Source: DUOH01 sp036562625 (GTDB taxonomy: Bacteria > Bacillota > UBA4882 > UBA10575). Taken from it: a stretch of DNA of 7,138 nucleotides. The position numbers and the translations under genes are program-made. Below, piece after piece: positions 1-5,453 of this stretch. Numbering within the stretch: the stretch's first letter is position 1; every line of letters starts with the position of its first letter. The notes below the pieces were generated by a model. The model worked only from the letters and a program-made list of their open reading frames with translations, searched no databases and was not told the origin of the DNA. The DNA is taken from NCBI GenBank assembly GCA_036562625.1, contig DATCJV010000082.1:1-7138 (forward strand), read 5' to 3'.

Positions 1-566
1 AAGGCCAGATAAACCTGGAAGGCGGTGCGATCGTTCAGGGCGTAGCTGGACAAGAGCCCAAGGGTGCCCGGTGTCTCTTCGGCAAGATCATCCAAGAAGG
101 AGACGGGATGCGTCTTCGCCGTCGGATTAAAGGCATAACCCGTACCCCACCCAATCGGAATTCTTCCGAATTGGATGTCCAGCTTTCCCAGGTTAACCAT
201 CCCCCAAAGGTGGTCGATTTTCAGGCTTAACTGATCCGAAGCTGTAGAGGGGGTGTCGTTTGACGATACTGGCAATAGGGTTGATAAATAAGCAGGGTGC
301 CGGTTTCCCGTGCGGTAATCATTCGCCAGTTCCAGATGGAAGAAAAGGTTCGGGCCGGGGCGCCAATCTCCTTTCAACCGGAAATAAAGTACATTACCAA
401 TATCGTCCGCAGTCAAGTTCAGATTGTTCAGGATGTATCCATACACATTCACTTCATCGGTCTTCAGCCCCGTCAGCCCTGTGGTCTCCTGCGCCAAAAC
501 CAGGGAAGTGGCTGGGGTTAATAGGAGAAAAAGGCTGAACGCCGATGCCAGCACGTATTTTTTCAT
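1..566 (-). CDS. Outer-membrane beta-barrel protein, N-terminal part (3' end outside window)
   Basis: The first 188 codons of a secreted protein are visible; the rest lies beyond base 1. ATG at 566-564 follows an excellent AAGGAGG site at 574-580. Residues 1-25 form a signal peptide (MKKY, then a hydrophobic stretch, cleavage likely after LVLA before Gln26), with no lipobox Cys. After it come alternating, aromatic-rich strands typical of barrels (for example VYGYILNNLNL, VLYFRLKGDW, LFFHLELANDY). Residues 134-149 read GRIPIGWGTGYAFNPT. This resembles the GRQ-x-WG-x-G...NP signature that I associate with barrels of the DUF1302 type, often encoded beside RND pumps and LolA-like proteins. The family assignment is inference; secretion and the barrel character are well supported. 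Downstream of the LolA-like gene on the same strand, it is probably the outer-membrane component of the same transport system, though a 339-base gap with a repeat separates them, so separate or attenuated expression is possible. Confidence 0.8.
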   Translation of the reverse strand, partial: MKKYVLASAFSLFLLLTPATSLVLAQETTGLTGLKTDEVNVYGYILNNLNLTADDIGNVLYFRLKGDWRPGPNLFFHLELANDYRTGNRHPAYLSTLLPVSSNDTPSTASDQLSLKIDHLWGMVNLGKLDIQFGRIPIGWGTGYAFNPTAKTHPVSFLDDLAEETPGTLGLLSSYALNDRTAFQVYLA

Positions 567-679
567 GGTTTTACCTCCTTATTAGGGATAGATGCCTCCC
601 GACATCCACCGGAAAGTATCTCCCGTCGCTCGATACTCATCGGTCGTGATGAATCATAACCTGACTGACCTTTACCCGG
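567..679 (-). promoter_or_regulatory. Leader of the barrel gene with two small hairpins
   Basis: This 113-base stretch lies between the long inverted repeat and the barrel gene and has no convincing coding frame. Two adjacent perfect stems are visible: AGTATC (615-620) with GATACT (632-637), and TCATC (637-641) with GATGA (648-652). A TATGAT match to a -10 box on the minus strand lies at 653-658 but has no recognisable -35 box at a suitable distance. The stretch could be a 5' untranslated leader with its own weak promoter, or simply the intercistronic part of a longer transcript. I did not recognise a known riboswitch class. Confidence 0.35.
574..580 (-). promoter_or_regulatory. Ribosome binding site of the barrel gene
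   Basis: AAGGAGG on the minus strand, seven bases upstream of ATG 566. It fixes the start of the barrel gene, whose following codons encode a classical signal peptide. Confidence 0.85.
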
Positions 680-891
680 CCACGGCAGAATGGTGTTCTC
701 TGTAGCGCCTTGAATTTCTTTGTAAGCATTCTTAGCAAAGCGGAGGTTGAAAGTAGACCGCGCGACAAGGAGGTCACAAGCTGCTTTTGGCTCAGGAGAA
801 ACCATAAAGCGGTTGTCCGCTTTCAACCGGAGCTGTGCTCCAGAATACTCCAAGAAATTCACCGGCGCGAGGAAACACCATTCCGCCGCGG
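680..891. repeat. Long imperfect inverted repeat, about 212 bp (MITE-like element or structured RNA)
   Basis: The arm at 680-753 pairs with the arm at 820-891 in inverted orientation. The outermost 18 bases (680-697 against 891-874) match at 16 positions and share AATGGTGTT. Further in, GCGCC (705-709 against 868-864), GAATTTCTT (712-720 against 860-852), ATTCT (728-732 against 846-842) and GGTTGAAAG (745-753 against 828-820) recur in the same order with small indels. The central 66 bases form the loop. At its edge are two mutually exclusive hairpins: AAAGCGG/CCGCTTT (806-812 with 817-823) and CGGTTG/CAACCG (810-815 with 824-829). The element begins 14 bases past the LolA-like stop codon. No transposase is present, so if mobile it would be non-autonomous. 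No convincing target duplication was found; only the pentamer GACTG occurs near both ends (663-667 and 900-904). Transcribed from either strand it would fold into a long hairpin. Confidence 0.75.
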
Positions 892-905
892 AGGGACACG
901 ACTGC

Positions 906-1652
906 TTAGCGGTAAAACCGGGTCGGGTTGAAGTACTTCTCGTCAATTTCCACATCATACTTGGCCTCGTTAATGACAATCACCGTCTTGCTGTTTTTTG
1001 CATAATTTATCATCGTCATCCTAGTGGCGATTTCGCGGCCGTCCAGCACTTTGATCTCCTCCATCATCAAATCCTTAAAGTGCCCTTCTTTCTCTTTGTA
1101 GTACTCGACCTTGATGATCATCAGTTTTTCCTTGTCAATGACTAAATTCACCCTTGCATAAGAGGATTCTTTCTTGGGCGTCCCTGCTAAAACCCATTCT
1201 TGATCCGTAGTGTCGGCAATGATAAAGTCATATTTTTCTTCCCATTTACCGGCGCTTAAGTCTTCATAGGAGAAGTCGCCGCCTACTCCCTGAATAGACT
1301 GGTCCTTTGATCTGCTGGCAATCTTCCGGACCCGGCCGGTGGAAGGGAAATAGATCCATTGGTCGTCGCCTTTGGAAAGGATCGTCAAGCCCTTGATGCT
1401 CCGTGGTTCAATAAAGGATATATATTCGTCTTCATCGCCTTTACTGTACCCCACCACCTCGAAGCTTCGGTAGTCGTTGGCGCCGGCGTCCGGGTAAATG
1501 AACATCTCCATCCGGGAAACACTTGTCTCCGTCGCCTGTTTCTCCTCGACGCGGCGGAGAATGGTCACCGCCTCTTCTTTTGCTGCTAAAACCGGACTGC
1601 CCATAAATACCCCCAGCGTCAGCACAGCCAGGAAGAACCAATTTCTTTTCAT
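906..1652 (-). CDS. LolA-like periplasmic protein (outer membrane lipoprotein-sorting family), 248 aa
   Basis: This is a secreted protein of the LolA-like superfamily, likely a periplasmic carrier for a lipid or lipoprotein. ATG 1652 is preceded by AAGGAGG at 1661-1667 with an eight-base spacer. Residues 1-23 or 1-24 are a signal peptide ending VLAA; no Cys follows, so it is soluble rather than a lipoprotein. The mature part shows family landmarks: DDQWIYFPSTGRVRKI (about 96-111) and GGDFSYEDL (124-132), which match the W-x-Y-x-P...RVR-I...SDF-YEDL pattern of outer membrane lipoprotein-sorting proteins encoded with RND exporters. The rest is beta-rich (DQEWVLAGTPK, YARVNLVIDKE, KTVIVINEAKYDV), fitting a half-barrel that binds a lipid chain. 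It starts 36 bases after the RND stop codon, so the two are almost certainly cotranscribed. The substrate is unknown. True LolA is shorter and works with LolB and LolCDE; nothing here shows a general lipoprotein role. Confidence 0.88.
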   Translation of the reverse strand: MKRNWFFLAVLTLGVFMGSPVLAAKEEAVTILRRVEEKQATETSVSRMEMFIYPDAGANDYRSFEVVGYSKGDEDEYISFIEPRSIKGLTILSKGDDQWIYFPSTGRVRKIASRSKDQSIQGVGGDFSYEDLSAGKWEEKYDFIIADTTDQEWVLAGTPKKESSYARVNLVIDKEKLMIIKVEYYKEKEGHFKDLMMEEIKVLDGREIATRMTMINYAKNSKTVIVINEAKYDVEIDEKYFNPTRFYR

Positions 1653-1660
1653 GAGAATCT

Positions 1661-1667
1661 CCTCCTT
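1661..1667 (-). promoter_or_regulatory. Ribosome binding site of the LolA-like gene
   Basis: AAGGAGG with an eight-base spacer to ATG 1652. It sits in the 36-base gap after the RND gene and supports translation from a shared transcript. Confidence 0.85.
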
Positions 1668-1688
1668 AATATTTTTTTTTGACAGAGG

Positions 1689-4448
1689 TCATCTGTTCTT
1701 TCCCTTCTCCCGTTCTTGCCACGCCGACCTTGTCTCCGGTGCCGGCTTTCGACCCGGACTCAACAGGGCCGGAGTAAGGAGCAACGCCGCTGTGATGCAA
1801 GTCGTAATCCCGAGAAAGAGGATCGCCCCAATGGAGGCAACTCCAGTAAATGAACTGATCAAACCCAAGGAACCGAAACCAATCATCGTGGTCAGCGCAG
1901 AAAGCAATAAAGCCTTGCCGGTATACCGAAAGACGGCGCCGATCTCTTCCTCCTCCACGGTAAAACGCTCCACAATATGCACACCGTAGTCAATTCCCAT
2001 GCCAATAATCAGGGGGATAACAGCGATGTTAACCATATTCACCCGCCAGCCCAGCAAAGGATGGAGACCCAACATCCAGATCATCCCTACGGTGAGCGGG
2101 AAGAGCGCAAGTAAAGCTTTGCGGAGACTCTTCATGGATAAAAGGAGTAAAAGAAAGACGGTGAGGAAGATATAGACCCCGGCTTTGACTGTGCCGTCTC
2201 TGATCTCTTTCCACCAGGAAACCGCCACCATCGCCATGCCCGTGATGTGCGGGGAAATCTCCGCCATGCGTCCGGCAAAACGACGGAGCCCGTTTTCCCT
2301 ACCCATAATTGATTGCTGCGGATAAGCCATGATCAAATTGCGTTTGCCGTCGGCGCTCAGTAATCGGGCACGAATCTCCTCCGGTAGGTCGTCAACTGTA
2401 ATCTGCCTTTCTACGGCCGCCATTCGAGCAATGAGGGCGTCCATCGCGCGGGCAAAATACGCATCCAAGCGGCTGAGCCGGTCGGCATAGAGCACCGGAT
2501 CTGCTTTCAGAAGACCAATCAGCCTCTGAAATACTTCCTGCCCCGACCGGCCGGTCTCTGCGCCGAGGATCTCCCGGATCATATGGTTACGTTTCTGCAC
2601 AATCTTATTATTCTCACCCAAACCGGCCACGGAGAGGTCGCCGATTTCAATGATGTTCCACTCCAGGCGTTGCACCTCTTCGGTAAAGCGCAGAAGATCA
2701 GCGGGTGTATAGAAGAGTTCCTGATAGCGGCGGCCCATTCTCCGGATTTCTTCGATCGCGGCCAACCGTTCCTCCTGCTCTTCCGGGGTTGGTAGATAAG
2801 TGGCCAGAGATTCAACCCGGGCGATGTAATCCTCGGCTTCCAGTTTCTTCGTTAATGCCCGCGTTTCATCCAAGGAGGTGGTCACCGCCAAAGCCGAAAG
2901 AGGACACAGACCGTATCCATCCATCACTTTGTAGTACCATTTAATTGACGGCATCTCTTGGGGTTCCAGCGCCATTAAGTCCAGGTCAATCTGGTTTTGG
3001 AACATGGTGAAAAAGAGAAGGCCGGTGAGTAGCGCGCCCACCACCAAGACGGCGATCCGGTTCTTCTGGATAATCAAGCTCAGGTCAACTAAGAATCCAA
3101 ACTCAACTACAGGAAGGCGGGACTGGGCCGGCGTCTTCTTCCCGAACCAGTACAGAAGGGCCGGCAAAAACAGAAACATCGCCAGAAAACAAGTGATAAT
3201 GCCGATCCCGGCAATGATTCCATACTCGGCTAAGGACTCGGAGCCGGTCAGAGCCATCACAAAAAAGCCCACCGCTGTTGTCAACGCCGCCAAAAAAGTC
3301 CCCATGCCCGTCTTGGCGTAGGTCAAGTGGAGCGCATTGGCCGGGTCATGCCCCTCCTTGCGGTAAAGACCGAAATTTGTCACAAATTGAATCCCATAGT
3401 CAATCCCCAACCCGATGAGCAGCGCCCCCAGCGTACTGGTGAGCATATTAATCTCCCGCAGGGTGATCCCGATGATCCCGTAATTGAGGAGAATCCCCAC
3501 CACCAAACTAAGCAAGGAAAAGAGCATCGCCCGGAATGGCTGGATGGAAAAGAGAAAGAGAAGGAAGATCACGCCCAGGGCCACTAAAGACGGGACCAGC
3601 ATATCAAAGCGGAGGGCGTATTGTTCATCCGCCTGGATGGCAACGTCGCCCGTATACCCGATAGCAAGCTGAGGATAGTCCCTCTGCACCAGCGCGATCA
3701 CTTCCTTTATTCCGTCCATAAACTTCACCAGGAGCGCAAAATCATCAATGGCAAAGTCGGGGGTCACGGTAAAGAGCAGCATCGAATTATCCTGACTGAA
3801 AGCATAAGCGTCACCGAGAATAAAGGCTTCCGCCAGCCTTGCTCCTTGTTCCGGAAGGTGGGTGGTTTCCGGGTTGCTTAAGTAATCCCGCAGAAGGGTA
3901 AAGAAGGTCTCCAGACCTCCAAGCATCGCCACGACCTCGTTCTCCTGCTTGCTCGTGGAGAGTTCTTCTTCGGAATTATCAAGGTAGGTCTCTTCGAAGG
4001 AATCATTCACCGCGGTTAGAAAAGGTAAGAAATTTACCTGAGTGAACCGGGTTTTCAAGTCGGCCAGATCCTCTGCCTCTTGTAACAATAAACCCCATTT
4101 AGTAATGAAATCTTTGTCCAGTTTCAGATTGATCGTCCTGATGTACTCCAGAAGCTCAGCCCTGGCTTCGATCTCCGCCACCAGATCCTCGGCGCAAGCT
4201 ACCATCGCTTCCCGGTCAGTGCCCTCGACGGTGATGAAAAGCGAAGTTCCTCCGGAAAAGTGCCGATCAATCTCATCCATCATTTGTACTTGGGGGTTGT
4301 CAGCAGGCAGCATATCCTTCATCTTCGTGGTTACCTGGATATTTCTGGCGGAGATGATACTCAGCCCCACCAAAATAACGGTCACCAGAACAACCCCTTT
4401 ATGCTGTTTGAGCACAAAGGCAGCTATACGACGCCAAAAATTATCCAT
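1689..4448 (-). CDS. MMPL/RND-superfamily exporter, 919 aa
   Basis: A large inner-membrane pump of the COG1033 type (MMPL domains, akin to hopanoid-linked HpnN and lipid exporters), probably proton driven. It has the duplicated RND plan (residues numbered from TTG 4457; subtract 3 for the ATG start). Helix 1 is at about 19-37, followed by a periplasmic domain (about 40-285) and helices 2-6 (about 287-436). Helix 7 is at about 467-486, followed by a second periplasmic domain (about 490-755) and helices 8-12 (about 757-898). Each half carries the hallmark GIDYG in its fourth helix (351-355 in GLGIDYGIQF, 821-825 in GMGIDYGVHI), with ALTTAVGF and ALTTMIGF following. The second periplasmic domain has a long charged helical section (about 555-690). 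TTG 4457 would leave only two bases after the AAGGAGG at 4460-4466, so ATG 4448, with an 11-base spacer, is preferred. It follows an operator shared with the TetR gene and precedes the LolA-like gene, suggesting export of a hydrophobic molecule. Substrate unknown. Confidence 0.93.
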   Translation of the reverse strand: MDNFWRRIAAFVLKQHKGVVLVTVILVGLSIISARNIQVTTKMKDMLPADNPQVQMMDEIDRHFSGGTSLFITVEGTDREAMVACAEDLVAEIEARAELLEYIRTINLKLDKDFITKWGLLLQEAEDLADLKTRFTQVNFLPFLTAVNDSFEETYLDNSEEELSTSKQENEVVAMLGGLETFFTLLRDYLSNPETTHLPEQGARLAEAFILGDAYAFSQDNSMLLFTVTPDFAIDDFALLVKFMDGIKEVIALVQRDYPQLAIGYTGDVAIQADEQYALRFDMLVPSLVALGVIFLLFLFSIQPFRAMLFSLLSLVVGILLNYGIIGITLREINMLTSTLGALLIGLGIDYGIQFVTNFGLYRKEGHDPANALHLTYAKTGMGTFLAALTTAVGFFVMALTGSESLAEYGIIAGIGIITCFLAMFLFLPALLYWFGKKTPAQSRLPVVEFGFLVDLSLIIQKNRIAVLVVGALLTGLLFFTMFQNQIDLDLMALEPQEMPSIKWYYKVMDGYGLCPLSALAVTTSLDETRALTKKLEAEDYIARVESLATYLPTPEEQEERLAAIEEIRRMGRRYQELFYTPADLLRFTEEVQRLEWNIIEIGDLSVAGLGENNKIVQKRNHMIREILGAETGRSGQEVFQRLIGLLKADPVLYADRLSRLDAYFARAMDALIARMAAVERQITVDDLPEEIRARLLSADGKRNLIMAYPQQSIMGRENGLRRFAGRMAEISPHITGMAMVAVSWWKEIRDGTVKAGVYIFLTVFLLLLLSMKSLRKALLALFPLTVGMIWMLGLHPLLGWRVNMVNIAVIPLIIGMGIDYGVHIVERFTVEEEEIGAVFRYTGKALLLSALTTMIGFGSLGLISSFTGVASIGAILFLGITTCITAALLLTPALLSPGRKPAPETRSAWQEREKGKNR

Positions 4449-4459
4449 TACAGACAAAA

Positions 4460-4466
4460 CCTCCTT
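4460..4466 (-). promoter_or_regulatory. Ribosome binding site deciding the RND start
   Basis: AAGGAGG lies two bases from an in-frame TTG (4457) and 11 bases from ATG 4448. The first spacing is too short for initiation, so the ATG three codons later is the better start. Confidence 0.7.
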
Positions 4467-4478
4467 TGATTCGCTTTA

Positions 4479-4498
4479 TATATAGAACGTTCGGTCTA
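4479..4498. promoter_or_regulatory. Predicted TetR operator O1 in front of the RND gene
   Basis: A 20-bp imperfect palindrome centred between 4488 and 4489. Aligned by centre with the copy at 5195-5214, it gives the combined consensus TAGACCGAACGTTCGGTCTA, which is perfectly palindromic. Here the right half-site matches the consensus fully and the left half (TATATAGAAC) is degenerate. It abuts the -10 box of the RND promoter, so a bound repressor would block initiation. Assignment to the adjacent TetR protein is inference from position and from the sharing of the site. Confidence 0.75.
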
Positions 4499-4525
4499 TT
4501 ATGTACTAAAAAAAAGACATGACCT
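4498..4525 (-). promoter_or_regulatory. Predicted promoter of the RND-LolA operon
   Basis: CATAAT at 4498-4503 (minus strand) matches the -10 consensus at five of six positions and abuts operator O1, in the same arrangement as at the TetR promoter. The -35 region is poor: AGGTCA at 4520-4525 with a 16-base spacer matches three of six. Expression may be weak, or the operon may also be read from the TetR promoter. Confidence 0.5.
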
Positions 4526-4538
4526 TCCCGTCCGGGCC

Positions 4539-5150
4539 TCAAAATAGTTTTGGATAAAAATATTCCATCAGCCCTGCGCTCAAAGCCTTCCAAGCCTCTT
4601 CCGGACTGAGCTTGTAGCGTTCACACCACCGATCGCGAAAGATAAAAAAGGTAAACAACGGAAGGAGAAATATGAAAAAAACCTCCACCTTCCGGCGGGG
4701 ATTGTCGTTCAGCCATTTTTCAAGCTGATTTCCGCCAAAATCCCGGTGGATCGCCAGACCTTTATCCCAAATTTCGAACAAAGGAACAGACTCGCCCTGT
4801 TCCTTCATGGATTCCATGAAGATAATCTTGATGATCCGCCGGTTTCGCTCTGTTCCCAAAAATTGCATCAGCCCCATTATCTCTGGGAGCTGTTCCCCGG
4901 TTTCATGGAAGCGCTTATGCACTTCATTAACCTCCGGTTGCAGCATTTGGGCAAAGGCTTCATCAATCAGGGTCTGCAGAATATCTTCTTTATTTTTAAA
5001 ATGATAATAGATGACCGACTTTGTAATCCCAACATTCCTGGCGATCTCGTCGATCCCCGTGGCGCTATACCCCTTCTCGGCAAAGAGTTTGGCGCTTACC
5101 TCAAGAATTCGTTCTCTGGTCTCCGTCCGCTTGACCCTCTTGTCTTCCAT
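4539..5150 (-). CDS. TetR-family transcriptional repressor, 203 aa
   Basis: A DNA-binding repressor that probably controls itself and the neighbouring RND operon. The N-terminal TetR domain is textbook: TRERILEVSAKLFAEKGYSA (11-30), then TGIDEIARNVGITKSVIYYH (31-50), then FKNKEDIL, containing the helix-turn-helix and the conserved YYHF. The remainder is a helical ligand and dimer domain rich in hydrophobic residues (VEVFFIFLLPLFTFFIF, about 156-171), which suggests a lipophilic ligand. The frame stays open to ATG 5192, but that codon has no ribosome binding site and lies three bases from the operator, about 16 bases from the predicted transcription start. ATG 5150 follows AAAGGTGG (5162-5169) and gives a normal N-terminus and length, so it is chosen. 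The gene ends 36 bases before the RND -10 box. The ligand cannot be told from sequence. Confidence 0.92.
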   Translation of the reverse strand: MEDKRVKRTETRERILEVSAKLFAEKGYSATGIDEIARNVGITKSVIYYHFKNKEDILQTLIDEAFAQMLQPEVNEVHKRFHETGEQLPEIMGLMQFLGTERNRRIIKIIFMESMKEQGESVPLFEIWDKGLAIHRDFGGNQLEKWLNDNPRRKVEVFFIFLLPLFTFFIFRDRWCERYKLSPEEAWKALSAGLMEYFYPKLF

Positions 5151-5161
5151 AAGCCGTAATA

Positions 5162-5169
5162 CCACCTTT
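5162..5169 (-). promoter_or_regulatory. Ribosome binding site supporting TetR start at 5150
   Basis: AAAGGTGG, one mismatch from the ideal AAAGGAGG, lies 11 bases upstream of ATG 5150, the same spacing as at the RND gene. The upstream ATG at 5192 has only CGGTAAAAC before it. Confidence 0.55.
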
Positions 5170-5194
5170 ATTAACGAAAACCGTAATACCATGT

Positions 5195-5214
5195 TTTACC
5201 GAACGATCGGTCTA
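5195..5214. promoter_or_regulatory. Predicted TetR operator O2 in front of its own gene
   Basis: An imperfect 20-bp palindrome centred between 5204 and 5205, with perfect inner arms ACCGA and TCGGT. It matches the consensus shared with O1 at 17 of 20 positions. It starts directly after the -10 box of the TetR promoter and covers the expected transcription start, the usual arrangement for autorepression. Confidence 0.8.
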
Positions 5215-5244
5215 ATAGTAACATGCCCAGCCGCTTTTTGTCAA
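5215..5244 (-). promoter_or_regulatory. Promoter of the TetR gene
   Basis: On the minus strand, a perfect -35 TTGACA (5239-5244) is followed by an 18-base spacer and TACTAT (5215-5220, four of six matches), with a TG one base upstream of it as in an extended -10. Operator O2 begins at the next base. The predicted transcript starts near 5208, giving a leader of about 58 bases to ATG 5150. Confidence 0.75.
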
Positions 5245-5322
5245 GCGAATAACTTTAGAACAAAGAGGAAGCGGAAAACTGGTTATTTAATTAGTTCATC
5301 AGCAAGTAATGGTTAATAATCC

Positions 5323-5361
5323 GGCAAAAGCCCCTCGCTCTATAAGCGAAGGGCTTTTGCC
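5323..5361 (-). terminator. Strong hairpin, probable terminator of the patatin gene
   Basis: The stem pairs 5323-5339 with 5345-5361: sixteen base pairs with one mismatch (5334/5350) and a five-base loop. It lies about 90 bases after the patatin stop codon and before the TetR promoter, the expected place for a terminator. The run after the stem on the minus strand (GGATTATT) is only weakly T-rich. On the plus strand it is followed by CTTTATAAAA. It may therefore act in both directions, or serve as an mRNA 3'-end stabiliser. Confidence 0.65.
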
Positions 5362-5453
5362 TTTATAAAATCTACAAACGCCTTAAAGCGTAGATATAAC
5401 CTTTACGCCGAGGTGGCTATGAAAGCTAAGGACGATTCTATAATAAACTGAAA

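Noticed and set aside
653..658. TATGAT as a -10 box of a separate promoter for the barrel gene
   Set aside because: No acceptable -35 hexamer lies 16-18 bases upstream and no extended -10 TG is present, so it is mentioned only under the leader.
663..904. GACTG pentamers (663-667, 900-904) as target-site duplication of the inverted repeat
   Set aside because: They do not abut the ends of the clearly matching arms, and a five-base match this close is expected by chance.
563..979. A 138-codon open frame on the minus strand spanning the gap and overlapping the LolA-like gene
   Set aside because: It has no ribosome binding site, overlaps the end of a well-supported gene, crosses both arms of the inverted repeat and reads through the barrel gene's ribosome binding site. 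It looks like a chance open frame.
2583..3881. Plus-strand open frames opposite the RND gene
   Set aside because: They are short, lack ribosome binding sites, overlap each other and encode low-quality sequence, while the opposite strand encodes a full-length membrane transporter.
4508..4541. Possible rho-independent terminator after the TetR gene (a run of eight T on the minus strand)
   Set aside because: The T run is clear, but the preceding bases form only a weak, interrupted stem (TGA/TCA and CCC/GGG). Read-through into the RND operon remains plausible, so it is not listed as a feature.
5388..5408. GCGTA/TACGC stem between the patatin stop and the strong hairpin
   Set aside because: A five-base stem with an eleven-base loop is too weak to call.
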